Assembly (NCBI RefSeq): GCF_049310905.1
Contig: NZ_JBMEMN010000041.1
Location: 1-19,379 of the forward strand
Direction: 5' to 3'
Source: Gudongella sp049310905
GTDB lineage: Bacteria; Bacillota; Clostridia; Tissierellales; Tissierellaceae
Length of the DNA stretch: 19,379 bases
In this document: piece by piece, positions 1 through 7,783 of the stretch
Layout: each line of letters opens with the position of its first letter
How positions within the stretch are numbered: position 1 is the stretch's first letter
Translations under genes and position numbers: made by a program
Notes under the pieces: model-generated
Seen by the model: the letters and a program-made list of their open reading frames with translations, nothing else
Databases searched by the model: none
What the model was told of the DNA's origin: nothing

Positions 1-25
1 GCACCTCTTTTTTCATAAGATTATT

Positions 26-72
26 GTGACATAATCAAAAGATAATTATAAGGTGACATTATCAAAAGATAA
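26..72. repeat. Tandem 20-bp direct repeats upstream of the feo promoter
   Basis: Two near-identical 20-mers, GTGACATWATCAAAAGATAA, lie at 26-45 and 53-72 with one mismatch and a 27-bp period. The second contains the small inverted repeat TTATC-AAAA-GATAA. They end about 22 bp before the -35 box of the iron operon, a usual position for an activator or a second repressor site. The binding protein is unknown. The repeats are seen directly; the regulatory role is inferred. Confidence 0.5.
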
Positions 73-94
73 ACACAAAAATTTAGAAAAATTG

Positions 95-123
95 TTGACA
101 AAGCCACCACGCTAAAATACAAT
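95..123 (+). promoter_or_regulatory. Sigma-A type promoter of the feo operon
   Basis: TTGACA at 95-100 and TACAAT at 118-123 are separated by exactly 17 bp, close to the vegetative consensus. Transcription would start near 130, at the beginning of the palindromic operator at 130-147, so a bound repressor would block initiation or promoter clearance. Confidence 0.8.
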
Positions 124-129
124 AATAAT

Positions 130-147
130 TGTTAGCTAAGGTTAACA
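130..147. promoter_or_regulatory. Operator 1, probable DtxR-type regulator site
   Basis: TGTTAGC-TAAG-GTTAACA is an inverted repeat with 7-bp arms and one mismatch; the symmetry extends by one more base on each side (128-149 overall). It overlaps the predicted transcription start and precedes the regulator gene. The same half-site and 4-bp spacing recur perfectly at 895-912. The GTTAGC half-sites resemble the GTTAG/CTAAC halves of known DtxR/IdeR boxes. Assignment to the adjacent regulator is inferred. Confidence 0.65.
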
Positions 148-170
148 ATGTATGGAGGGAATGTTGCCTT

Positions 171-542
171 GTGAATCTAACTGAATCAATGGAAATGTAT
201 TTAGAGACAATATACTTAATAGAGAAAGATCATGGTCATGCACATGTTGCTGAAATTGCCAGGGAGCTTAACATTACAAAGCCCAGTGTTACAAAGGCAA
301 TGAACCATCTTAAGGATGAAGGCTTTATCAACAAGCAGGCTTACGGTCATATCAATTTGACTGAAAAAGGTCTTAAGGTATCAAGAAAGGTTTTTAAGAA
401 GCATTCAATTATTACTGATTTTCTTGAAAAATCCTTGGGTCTCTCTCCTGCTGATGCTGATGACAATGCATGCAGGATGGAACATGTCATCTCAGATGAA
501 ATGCTTGAGGCAATCAAGGAATATCTGGACGGCAAAAGATAA
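171..542 (+). CDS. DtxR-family iron-dependent transcriptional regulator
   Basis: A 123-residue metalloregulator predicted to repress the downstream feo genes when ferrous iron is abundant. The GTG at 171 was chosen because GGAGG (154-158) sits correctly before it and the protein then begins like MntR/DtxR proteins; a TTG at 129 in the same frame would lie inside the operator. A winged helix-turn-helix occupies about residues 1-60 and a dimerisation/metal domain residues 65-123. The metal residues match DtxR rather than MntR: Met9 (DtxR Met10, where MntR has Asp), His78, and the CRMEH block Cys101/Glu104/His105 (DtxR Cys102/Glu105/His106). This favours iron over manganese. The C-terminal SH3-like domain of full-length DtxR is absent, and a separate FeoA protein of similar fold follows. 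It is probably autoregulated through the site at 130-147. Confidence 0.9.
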   Translation: MNLTESMEMYLETIYLIEKDHGHAHVAEIARELNITKPSVTKAMNHLKDEGFINKQAYGHINLTEKGLKVSRKVFKKHSIITDFLEKSLGLSPADADDNACRMEHVISDEMLEAIKEYLDGKR

Positions 543-575
543 GTCAACATGAATCTATTGTAAATGGAGGTTATT

Positions 576-860
576 ATGGAAGTGTCCCTTGTAAATAGAA
601 TTTTCGGAGTAAGTATAAAAAAGAAAACGGCAGAAGTTTCAAGGAGTCTGGATCTGACCAGCGCAAAGATAGACCATACATATACAATTAAAGCCATTAA
701 CACAGATGATAAGGAAATGAAAAGTTTCCTCTCTTCCCTTGGTTGCTATGAGGGTGAAAACATCACTGTTATTTCTGTTTTGGCTGAAAACTATATTATC
801 AATATCAAGGACTCAAGATACAGCATTGATATTGATCTTGCCAGGGCTATTCTTATATAG
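576..860 (+). CDS. feoA: FeoA-family ferrous iron transport protein A
   Basis: A 94-residue cytosolic protein with a FeoA/SH3-like beta-barrel domain at about residues 38-94, the usual partner of the FeoB permease. ATG 576 is preferred over the in-frame ATG at 564 because GGAGG (566-570) lies 5 nt before it. The first ~37 residues form an extension not typical of minimal ~75-residue FeoA proteins; it contains a basic stretch (KKKTAEVSR). The hydrophobic ending, with IDIDLARAILI, is FeoA-like. The gene lies between the regulator and feoB and is read with them. Overall similarity is modest, so the family call rests on the C-terminal domain and on gene order. Confidence 0.82.
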   Translation: MEVSLVNRIFGVSIKKKTAEVSRSLDLTSAKIDHTYTIKAINTDDKEMKSFLSSLGCYEGENITVISVLAENYIINIKDSRYSIDIDLARAILI

Positions 861-894
861 GCCTGGGCATTAGCTTGTATTTTTTTGTTTATAG

Positions 895-912
895 TGTTAG
901 CCACAGCTAACA
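895..912. promoter_or_regulatory. Operator 2, perfect palindrome before feoB
   Basis: TGTTAGC-CACA-GCTAACA has perfect 7-bp arms with a 4-bp spacer, matching the arms and spacing of the site at 130-147. It lies in the 78-bp gap between feoA and feoB, 13 bp before the feoB ribosome binding site (AAAGGAGG, 925-932). No convincing -35/-10 pair was found around it. It may control an internal promoter or act as a roadblock on read-through transcription. Confidence 0.65.
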
Positions 913-938
913 TATTATTATATTAAAGGAGGAAAAAA

Positions 939-2936
939 ATGAGAATCGCATTAGCAGGAAATCCCAACAGTGGCAAGACCACTTTATTCAATGCTATAAC
1001 AGGTAAGATAGAACACGTTGGTAACTGGCCGGGAGTTACAGTTGCAAAAAAAGAAGGTGATGTAAAGTCTGATCTGACTAAATCAGGGAATAAGATCAGG
1101 GTAGTTGACCTACCAGGTGCCTACTCCCTATCACCATTCACATCAGAGGAAAGCATCACCAGTGACTTTGTAAAAAGTGCTGACGCTGATGTAATAATCA
1201 ATATTGTAGATGCAACAAATCTAAACAGAAGTCTGATGTTTACAACTCAGCTTCTCGAGCTTGGTTTACCGGTGGTAGTTGCCTTAAACAAAGTTGATCT
1301 TATTGAAAAGAAAGGAATCTCAATTGATGAAAAGGACCTTTCCTTAAAGCTTGGATGCCCGGTAGTAAAGACATCATCCATCAAGGGACATGGACTCCAA
1401 AGTCTTGTCGATAAAGCTGTATCCCTTAAGGGAGGCCTTCAAAAGGCACCTTATACTGGAAAGTCTATAACTGAGGTTACTGAAAAGCAAGAAGCCGATG
1501 ATTCAGATCGAGAGAGATTTGCATTTGTAGACAAAATTGTGAAGGAAGTTGAATCCAGAAACACAGAAAGCAAGAAGCAGACAAAGCACGATTCAATTGA
1601 CCGTATTGTAGCTCACAAGATTTGGGGAATTCCAATCTTTGCAGCCATTATATACATAGTCTTTTCAATTTCACAGACTTATTTAGGACCCCTTCTTGCC
1701 GACTCACTAGTTGGTTGGATTGACAGCGTCTATGCCTATGCGGATGGTTTGATGGGAGAAACGGTATCTCCGATACTTAAAACCCTGCTTCTTGATGGAA
1801 TTATCGGAGGAGTCGGTGCCGTTGTTGGCTTCCTGCCACTTATCATGGTTCTATTCTTCCTGCTTGCATTGCTCGAGGACAGTGGCTATATGGCAAGGGT
1901 TGCAATTGTAATGGACAGACATCTTAAAAAGGTTGGATTGTCAGGAAAGTCAATTATTCCCATGGTTATCGGCACCGGATGTGCCATTCCAGGAGTCATG
2001 GCTACACGTACAATCAGGGATGACCGTCAGAGAAGGACTACTGCAATGCTTACACCCTTTATGCCATGTGGAGCCAAGCTCCCTGTAATAGCGCTGTTTG
2101 CCGGTGTATTCTTCCAGGATGCAGCCTGGGTTGGTACCTCAATGTACTTTGTGGCAATTGCCATTGTAATATTTGGAGCACTTATTGTTCAGAGAATCAC
2201 CAAGGAAGGTCCTTCAAGAGGTTACTTTATAATGGAGCTTCCCGAGTATAGAATCCCAAGTATAAAGAGAGCTTTCATATCCATGTTCTCAAGGGCTAAA
2301 GCATTTATTATCAAGGCTGCTACAATTATTCTTCTTTGTAATGTTGCCGTTCAGATCATGCAGTCATACTCATGGGGTTTCCATCTTGTTGAGGAAGGAA
2401 TGGAAGGTACAAGTATTCTAGCAAGCATAGCCTCTCCCTTTGCCTGGTTGCTGATTCCTTTGGGCTTTGGTGCATGGCAGCTTGCAGCGGCAGCCATAAC
2501 AGGATTTATTGCCAAGGAAAATGTTGTTGGAACTCTGGCTGTAGTGTACAGCATAAGCAACTTTATTGATCCTGAGGAGCTATCACTGGTTTCTGGCGCA
2601 AATGATGTGGCTTCAATTATGGGACTGACTTCAGTCGCAGCACTTTCATACCTTGTCTTCAACCTATTTACACCTCCATGCTTTGCAGCCATTGGTGCAA
2701 TGAACGCTGAGATGGACAGCAGAAAATGGCTTTGGGCAGGAATAGGATTCCAGTTTGGAATGGGCTATACTGTATCATACTTTGTATATCAGCTCGGTAC
2801 GCTAATCACTACTGGCAGCTTTGGAGCTGGAGCATTCCCTGGATTGATTGCTGTTGGAATTTACTTTGGAATTCTGATCTATCTAATGAGACGAAATGAA
2901 AGCGAAGTTTCAATGAGTATGGGAGGAGCTGCTTAG
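939..2936 (+). CDS. feoB: Ferrous iron transport protein B (GTP-dependent Fe(II) permease)
   Basis: A 665-residue inner-membrane Fe(II) importer. The N-terminal G domain shows the P-loop GNPNSGKTT (residues 7-15), the FeoB switch region GNWPGVT (28-34), DLPG (57-60) and NKVD (117-120). A helical spacer follows, then a membrane domain from about residue 225. This carries the characteristic Cys-containing segments GTGCAIPGVMATR and TPFMPCGAKLPV, the two Gate regions and a Cys in the late FTPPCFAAIGAMN segment. Start ATG 939 follows AAAGGAGG with good spacing. Length is normal for the compact Firmicutes type. It is co-transcribed with feoA and a small Cys-rich protein, and its immediate upstream region has an operator, so it may be expressed partly independently of feoA. 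Confidence 0.97.
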   Translation: MRIALAGNPNSGKTTLFNAITGKIEHVGNWPGVTVAKKEGDVKSDLTKSGNKIRVVDLPGAYSLSPFTSEESITSDFVKSADADVIINIVDATNLNRSLMFTTQLLELGLPVVVALNKVDLIEKKGISIDEKDLSLKLGCPVVKTSSIKGHGLQSLVDKAVSLKGGLQKAPYTGKSITEVTEKQEADDSDRERFAFVDKIVKEVESRNTESKKQTKHDSIDRIVAHKIWGIPIFAAIIYIVFSISQTYLGPLLADSLVGWIDSVYAYADGLMGETVSPILKTLLLDGIIGGVGAVVGFLPLIMVLFFLLALLEDSGYMARVAIVMDRHLKKVGLSGKSIIPMVIGTGCAIPGVMATRTIRDDRQRRTTAMLTPFMPCGAKLPVIALFAGVFFQDAAWVGTSMYFVAIAIVIFGALIVQRITKEGPSRGYFIMELPEYRIPSIKRAFISMFSRAKAFIIKAATIILLCNVAVQIMQSYSWGFHLVEEGMEGTSILASIASPFAWLLIPLGFGAWQLAAAAITGFIAKENVVGTLAVVYSISNFIDPEELSLVSGANDVASIMGLTSVAALSYLVFNLFTPPCFAAIGAMNAEMDSRKWLWAGIGFQFGMGYTVSYFVYQLGTLITTGSFGAGAFPGLIAVGIYFGILIYLMRRNESEVSMSMGGAA

Positions 2937-2937
2937 G

Positions 2938-3111
2938 ATGATAGGAAATATAATAGTCTTATTTATAATAGCAGCAGTAATCGGGCTTTCAGTTTGGAAG
3001 ATTACAAGTGACAAGAAAAATGGAGTCAAGTGCTCAGGATGTCCTTACAGCAAAACATGTTCTACAAATACAGTCTGTGAAATTGATCCTGAATTAACAA
3101 AGATTGGGTAG
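2938..3111 (+). CDS. FeoB-associated Cys-rich membrane protein
   Basis: A 57-residue protein starting one base after the feoB stop codon, with GGGAGG (2921-2926) inside the feoB end as its ribosome binding site. Residues 2-20 form one hydrophobic transmembrane helix. A short basic linker follows, then a tail with four cysteines (residues 32, 35, 41 and 47) containing CSGCPYSKTC. This layout (single helix, CxGC, further Cys, directly after feoB) matches the FeoB-associated Cys-rich membrane protein family, thought to assist FeoB in place of FeoC. The cysteines could bind iron or an Fe-S cluster, but the role is unproven. Confidence 0.85.
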   Translation: MIGNIIVLFIIAAVIGLSVWKITSDKKNGVKCSGCPYSKTCSTNTVCEIDPELTKIG

Positions 3112-3173
3112 TTAAGTATACTATTATTAAGGCCTTTATCCTTCGTAGGCTAAGAATTAAAGTATTGCACTAA

Positions 3174-3206
3174 AAAATCAGGGGAGTTGTTGATTCCCCT
3201 GATTTT
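3174..3206. terminator. Bidirectional rho-independent terminator
   Basis: A perfect 12-bp stem, AAAATCAGGGGA paired with TCCCCTGATTTT, encloses a 9-nt loop. The A-rich left flank and T-rich right flank let it work on both strands. It separates the convergent feo operon (+) and the hydrolase gene (-). Confidence 0.85.
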
Positions 3207-3215
3207 GCTTTTACT

Positions 3216-4067
3216 TCAAGCCAGGAAGTCTCTTGCAATAGCTTTAAATATTTCAGGCTTTTCGAGATGGTTCATATGGCCTGCATCCGGAATGACGGCC
3301 ATCTGTGCATTTGGTATCGCCATCTGAAAATCCCTGATTGTCCTGACATCCATTTCATCCTGGTCACCGCATATGAGCAATACCGGAACTGTAATCTCAC
3401 CAAGCCTTGGGGAAAGGTCAAAACTCTTTAGCTTTCCAGTGATCTCAAACTCGCTTGGTCCCCATAGCATTCCGTAAACCTCCTGATTGATGGCTCCAAA
3501 TGCCTCCATAAGATAATCAGGGAACGGTATATGGGTGTACATATGCCTCTTGTAGAACTCCATCATTACGCCAAAATATTCTTCCCCGTATTCATTTGTC
3601 TCTTCAGCCTTCCTCACGATTTCTACCATGGACTCAGGCAATTTTGACACAAGCTTCTTCATATCCTCTTCCCATTTTGGTGTGCTTAAGTATGGGGATG
3701 ACAGTACCAACTTCTTTACAACTTCGGGTTTCATATCCAGTAGGTGTGAACATACCAGACCCGCTCCCCATGAGTGACCAAACAGTATCACTTCAGACAG
3801 TCCAATATCCCTGATTACTTCATCAAGCTCTCTTACATAATTTTCAACTGAATACTCCTCTGGATTCTCTGCCTTATCAGATTTTCCACATCCCAGCTGA
3901 TCGTAGAAATAGACCGGCCTCTCGTCGGCCAGATCCTTAATAACTTGTGGCATAGAAAGAAATCCAGGCCCTCCATGGACCACAAGCAAGGGTACTCCTT
4001 TCTTGTCCTCCCCGTAAACGGAATACCAAATTCTGCCCTTTTCAGTTTCAATAAATCCTTCCTTCAC
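3216..4067 (-). CDS. Alpha/beta hydrolase, proline iminopeptidase type
   Basis: A probable cytosolic aminopeptidase releasing N-terminal proline or another small residue from peptides. The upstream in-frame ATG at 4088 gives 290 residues but lacks a close ribosome binding site. The GTG at 4067 has GGAGG at 4082-4078 and yields the usual family beginning (KEGFIETEKGRIWY), so 283 residues are preferred. Numbered from the ATG, the oxyanion motif HGGPG is at 38-42, DQLGCGKSD at 63-71 (DQxGxGxS is characteristic of the iminopeptidase family), and the nucleophile elbow GHSWG at 104-108 (Ser106). The acid (GDQDEMD) and His (DAGHMNHLE) of the triad are near the C terminus. The lid domain lies between. 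Family membership is firm; substrate is not, because related esterases share this architecture. Confidence 0.88.
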   Translation of the reverse strand: MKEGFIETEKGRIWYSVYGEDKKGVPLLVVHGGPGFLSMPQVIKDLADERPVYFYDQLGCGKSDKAENPEEYSVENYVRELDEVIRDIGLSEVILFGHSWGAGLVCSHLLDMKPEVVKKLVLSSPYLSTPKWEEDMKKLVSKLPESMVEIVRKAEETNEYGEEYFGVMMEFYKRHMYTHIPFPDYLMEAFGAINQEVYGMLWGPSEFEITGKLKSFDLSPRLGEITVPVLLICGDQDEMDVRTIRDFQMAIPNAQMAVIPDAGHMNHLEKPEIFKAIARDFLA

Positions 4068-4240
4068 TTCGAATGCACCTCCAGGCATCTATAATAACAA
4101 CCTATTCTCACGCCTCCCAATGTTGCTTTTCCTAAGATATTTATACCCAAATTCTGTCAGTAATGATTATCTGTCTTTAGCATATTTTCGAGTAAGCATG
4201 GAAACCCGCCCCTACTATCTTTGCTGATGATTCTTACTCC

Positions 4241-4272
4241 AAAAATAAAAAAGACAGGATAAGAATCCTGCC
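4241..4272 (-). terminator. Rho-independent terminator of the DUF401-like gene
   Basis: On the - strand, GGCAGGAT-TCTT-ATCCTGTC forms an 8-bp stem (one G-T pair) with a 4-nt loop, followed by TTTTTTA. It begins immediately after the stop codon of the gene ending at 4273. Confidence 0.8.
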
Positions 4273-5478
4273 CTAGAGTATATTATATAGCAAATAGCTG
4301 TAGGCTGATGCTATGACTACAAAAGATACGAGCACCGGCATTGTTTTCTTCACAAGGGAGATAAATGATGTTCCATGCTCCTCTGTTATTATTGCAAGGC
4401 ATATATGTGTCGGTGATATCTGCATTGCAATATAATTTATTGACATAAGAAAAACCAGAAGACTTATTCCTCCCCCGGGTATTGTTGCAAAGGCTATTGG
4501 AAGTGCCAATGCAATCATGGCCTTTGAACCTGCTACCAAGGTGCCAAAGAAGAATATGAGTCCAAAGATTACAACCGGTGGAACTGCCATTGCCGAGAAG
4601 TAGTCAGGGAGTCTTTCTATTACACCAGTTGCTGTCAAAAGCTCCTTGAATACCATTATTACTACAGTTGTCAGAATAAGCTTGGTCTCAAAAGCAGTAT
4701 AAAACATTGACCTTACTTCCTTGTATCTGAATCTGTTTATGAAGTAGGATAAAATAATTACTGGAATTACGCTTAGGTGCACCGGAGTCCCCAAGACAAG
4801 AATTATTGTAATGGATAGCATTATTGTCCATAGAGCTTCAAAAAGTCGTTTTATCTCATGGGTTTTAATGATTCCCTCAAGGCTTTCCTCAACCTTAGGT
4901 ATCTTCCTTACATAGAAAATATATCCCAAAAGAAACAGAACCACAATCATGGGAAGCATTCCAAGAATAAAGCTTGTCATCTCAAGTCCGCTTAGGTTTA
5001 CGGCAAGAATTATTGAAGCATATGTTGGCAGAAAAGCTTCTGATATGTGCCTGTAGAAGGATGTTACAAATGTCTTCTCTTCTTGTGTAAGGTCGCTCCC
5101 TGCTGCCGTATCGACAATTGGCGATGCTATCAACACAGCTCCCGCTGATGGCAACAGACCAATTATAAATGGTGCTATCATTGCATTGATTCGTCTTGAA
5201 TTGAAAATATTTGTAAGGGCTTTTTCTGCCTGAATCAGGTGTCCTCTCTTTTCAAGCATTCTCTGAAGGAATGTTATTGAGTAGAATGCCAGCACGAGCA
5301 TTATAGTGTCTCCACCAATTATTCCAATCCTAAGGGCTTGTATAAGGTCAGAGAAGCTAATACCATACAAAAGCACGGTGGATATTGATCCTACTGTTAC
5401 TGATATGTACAGGGGCTTGTTCATCCTCATTACCACTACGATTACTGCAAATACTGCTATTAGTTTTATTATGTCCAT
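4273..5478 (-). CDS. DUF401-like polytopic membrane protein, possible transporter
   Basis: A 401-residue integral membrane protein with about ten or more hydrophobic segments spread over its length. Soluble loops include the ones around residues 75-100 and 195-210. Features that look conserved are GLLPSAGAVLIASPIVD, the following SFYRHISEAFLPTYAS segment, and GTLVAGSKAMIALALPIA in the second half, which may form a pseudo-repeat. The pattern fits the DUF401 family of ion-transporter-like membrane proteins, whose substrate is unknown. Start ATG 5478 follows AAGGAG closely. It has its own promoter and terminator, so it is probably monocistronic. The family assignment is from memory of the pattern. 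Confidence 0.7.
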   Translation of the reverse strand: MDIIKLIAVFAVIVVVMRMNKPLYISVTVGSISTVLLYGISFSDLIQALRIGIIGGDTIMLVLAFYSITFLQRMLEKRGHLIQAEKALTNIFNSRRINAMIAPFIIGLLPSAGAVLIASPIVDTAAGSDLTQEEKTFVTSFYRHISEAFLPTYASIILAVNLSGLEMTSFILGMLPMIVVLFLLGYIFYVRKIPKVEESLEGIIKTHEIKRLFEALWTIMLSITIILVLGTPVHLSVIPVIILSYFINRFRYKEVRSMFYTAFETKLILTTVVIMVFKELLTATGVIERLPDYFSAMAVPPVVIFGLIFFFGTLVAGSKAMIALALPIAFATIPGGGISLLVFLMSINYIAMQISPTHICLAIITEEHGTSFISLVKKTMPVLVSFVVIASAYSYLLYNIL

Positions 5479-5512
5479 TTCTGATCTCCTTGGATTTGTG
5501 CCTAATATATTA

Positions 5513-5541
5513 ATAATAATCCTAATAAGGGTTTATGTCAA
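5513..5541 (-). promoter_or_regulatory. Promoter of the DUF401-like gene
   Basis: On the - strand, TTGACA (5541-5536) and TATTAT (5518-5513) are separated by 17 bp. Transcription would start near 5506, about 28 nt before the ATG at 5478. Confidence 0.7.
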
Positions 5542-6245
5542 ATACTATGTGGGGGTATATGATTCAAATGATCTAATATTTCTTGCCACAGTATGGTATT
5601 GCTTCCGACAATTCAAGAAGACCTATGTATGGACTGATATTTCTAGTAGGTGATGGGAAGTCTTTGAAGGACTCCCTTGTAAAACAGTGAAGCCTTTCCG
5701 AAGAAGAGCTTCTTTCCATAGAAGGTTTGAAAAGAAGCATTTTCAGGTTGATTAAAAACTGATCATAGAATCAACAGGCAAATTGATATGCTAAATAATA
5801 TAATAATAAGTACAGATACTCTAGTAATAAATTATCAGTTTGAGTAAATCAATGCAAAATGGTTCCTTGAGCATTATCAGTACAATGTCTTCGATGATCT
5901 TACTATATTCCATTATCCTTGTTCAGGCATTAAAGGTATTAAGGATAATCAAGTTACTCCGTAGAAGATCCACAATCTTACGAACTAATTAAAATGCCCA
6001 ATTGATAATTATACTATTGAGAATATTGGCCATTTGATCAAGGAAACCATTGAGTTTGCTTCAATTCTAAATCATACCTAAGACTACAAGATTAATGAAG
6101 ACAAGACTATGCATTCAGAGCTTAAGTCAAAACTTAGTTATTGGATAAAAAGAAATGGATTTACCACATATGAATAATAATTAGATAAAAAAAGATACCA
6201 TGTCAGTATTGAACTACTAAGATGGCATCCTTTTGTGAAAAATCA
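5542..6245 (+). pseudogene. Gene-poor stretch with a decayed coding remnant
   Basis: About 700 bp with no intact gene. From roughly 5690 to 6177 on the + strand, protein-like translation can be followed only by changing frame. It starts in frame 3 (SLSEEELLSIEGLKRS near 5691) and moves to frame 1 (FLEHYQYNVFDDLTIFHYP, 5860-5920). It continues in frame 2 (SVEDPQSYELIKM, near 5957) and then frame 3 (PIDNYTIENIGHLIKETIEF from about 5997), with occasional in-frame stops. This pattern suggests a dead gene with several frameshifts. The family was not recognised. The upstream part, 5542-5690, shows nothing identifiable. The 3' edge is cut by the IS256 element at 6246. Confidence 0.4.
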
Positions 6246-6370
6246 GGTAGTGTAAAATAGTTTGTGTTTTTATCCTCTGAATTGGGATAATCGTAGGTTA
6301 TATTGATGATCAAACGGAGAGTTGTAGAGGCCTCCAAGGATCATCTGATTACAAGTTCATTAAAGCACAA

Positions 6371-6417
6371 CGCTAAATAGGCTGTCAAGAGGTTTCATGC
6401 TTGACAGCTTATTAGCG
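6371..6417 (-). terminator. Hairpin at the 3' end of the IS256 transposase gene
   Basis: Arms 6371-6389 and 6400-6417 are near-perfect inverted repeats (GCTGTCAAG/CTTGACAGC core, extended with CGCTAA/TTAGCG) around a 10-nt loop. It starts a few bases beyond the transposase stop codon. There is no clear T-run, so it may stabilise the transcript or block read-through rather than act as a classic terminator. Confidence 0.5.
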
Positions 6418-6424
6418 TCAACTC

Positions 6425-7648
6425 TTAAATTTCTATTCGCCCTTCAAAATATATGGCCAGGTGGTTCAAAATGTAGTCCCAGTTCCTTACACGAGAGGTC
6501 CATTTTGATGTAGAATCAAGCATTGCCAGATAAAGGCTTTTCATCAAAGCTGCATCTGTTGGAAATATTGACTTGCTCTTTGTGACTTTTCTTAGCTGCC
6601 TGTTGAAATTCTCCATGGCATTTGTGGTGTAGATTATGGTTCTGACCTCTTCTGGATACTTGAAATATGCCGACAGATGGACCCAGTTGTTTCTCCATGA
6701 ATTTACACATGATGGGTATTTTCTGGACCATTTTTGATCGAATTTATCCAGGTTGTTAAGTGCCACTTCTTCGCTCGGTGCTTTGTAGATTTCTTTAAGA
6801 TCTTTCATCAGCTCTTTGATGTCCTTGTAGCTTACATACCTTGTGGAGCTTCTTATTTGGTGTATTATGCATCTTTGTATCTCTGTCTTGGGAAATACTG
6901 CATGTATCGCATCTGAGAAGCCGCTGAGGCCATCTATGGATGCTATGAGTATATCTCTTACCCCTCTGTTCTTAAGCTCGTTGATTACGGTTAACCAGAA
7001 CTTTGAGGATTCATTTTCTCCCACCCACATTCCAAGCACGTCTTTTTTCCCTTCAAGATTTATTCCGATGATTATATAGACCGCCTTCTTGGCTACAACA
7101 CCGTCCTGTCTGACGTTGTAGTGGATTGCATCCAGAAATATTATCGGATATATTGCCTCAAGTGGTCTGTTTTGCCATTCTGTGATTGAAGGCAGTATCT
7201 TGTTTGTAATCTGAGATACCAGGCCTTCTGAAATTGAAAATCCATAGATATCCTGGATGTGTTTTGATATATCTCTTACAGTCATGCCTTTTCCATACAT
7301 TGAAATTACCTGTTCCTCTATATGGGAGATGTCTGTCTGATACTTTTTTACAACCTGTGGCTCAAATTCACCATATCGATCCCTTGGAACATTTATTGGG
7401 ACTTTTCCGGCTTTTGATTTGAGCATTTTAGTGCTGAATCCGTTTCTTGAATTACTAATATCCTCTGATTTTTCTCTCTTTGGATATCCAATCTGATCTT
7501 CAAGTTCTGCTTCAAGCATCTGTTCGATGGTTTCTCCGAGCATGTCTTTAAGACTCTCATAGATATCATCTACAGATTCTGGTTGGTAAAGCTCGATAAA
7601 TTTTTGAATCGCTTCCCTTCGCTTTGGATCCCTTTTGATTTTCGCCAT
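6425..7648 (-). CDS. IS256-family (Mutator-type) DDE transposase
   Basis: A 407-residue transposase of normal length. The catalytic triad is visible: Asp173 (FLDAIHYNVR), Asp239 (SIDGLSGF) and Glu346 (NAMENFNRQLRK). The family-typical RCIIHQIR motif (Cys260, His263) lies between the second Asp and the Glu. The N-terminal third, with the conserved ELEDQIGYPKRE segment around residues 48-60, contains the DNA-binding region. ATG 7648 is preceded by GGAGG at a normal distance. No frameshift or internal stop is present, so the enzyme is probably active. It is the only gene in the element. Confidence 0.97.
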   Translation of the reverse strand: MAKIKRDPKRREAIQKFIELYQPESVDDIYESLKDMLGETIEQMLEAELEDQIGYPKREKSEDISNSRNGFSTKMLKSKAGKVPINVPRDRYGEFEPQVVKKYQTDISHIEEQVISMYGKGMTVRDISKHIQDIYGFSISEGLVSQITNKILPSITEWQNRPLEAIYPIIFLDAIHYNVRQDGVVAKKAVYIIIGINLEGKKDVLGMWVGENESSKFWLTVINELKNRGVRDILIASIDGLSGFSDAIHAVFPKTEIQRCIIHQIRSSTRYVSYKDIKELMKDLKEIYKAPSEEVALNNLDKFDQKWSRKYPSCVNSWRNNWVHLSAYFKYPEEVRTIIYTTNAMENFNRQLRKVTKSKSIFPTDAALMKSLYLAMLDSTSKWTSRVRNWDYILNHLAIYFEGRIEI

Positions 7649-7783
7649 AATTAAATACCTCCAGATTGATTTTATTTTATCTCAATCCAGAGGTATCGTA
7701 TACACAAAATTATTTACAGTCTCAAAAATCATTCTATAACTTAAAGTCTAATCCTCGTTGAACTAGTTTGTCGTTTAGATTAA

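Larger units (their letters stand above)
6246..7723 (-). mobile_element. Complete IS256-family insertion sequence
   Basis: The element is 1478 bp with one transposase gene. The left end (+ strand, from 6246: GGTAGTGTAAAATAGTTTG) and the right end (- strand, from 7723: GAGACTGTAAATAATTTTG) align as imperfect terminal inverted repeats over about 45 bp, including TTTGTGT, CCTCTGRATTGRGATAA and TGTAAA. Both ends are flanked by the 8-bp direct repeat AAAAATCA (6238-6245 and 7724-7731), which fits the 8-9 bp target duplication usual for IS256. The intact gene, ends and duplication suggest a recent insertion. Confidence 0.85.

Noticed and set aside
129..170. TTG start at 129 for the DtxR-type regulator
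   Set aside because: It would begin inside the operator and at the predicted transcription start. The GTG at 171 has a good ribosome binding site and the expected N terminus.
5306..5653. 115-codon + strand open frame antisense to the DUF401-like gene start
   Set aside because: Two thirds lies antisense to a well-supported gene and across its promoter, with no ribosome binding site or recognisable domain.
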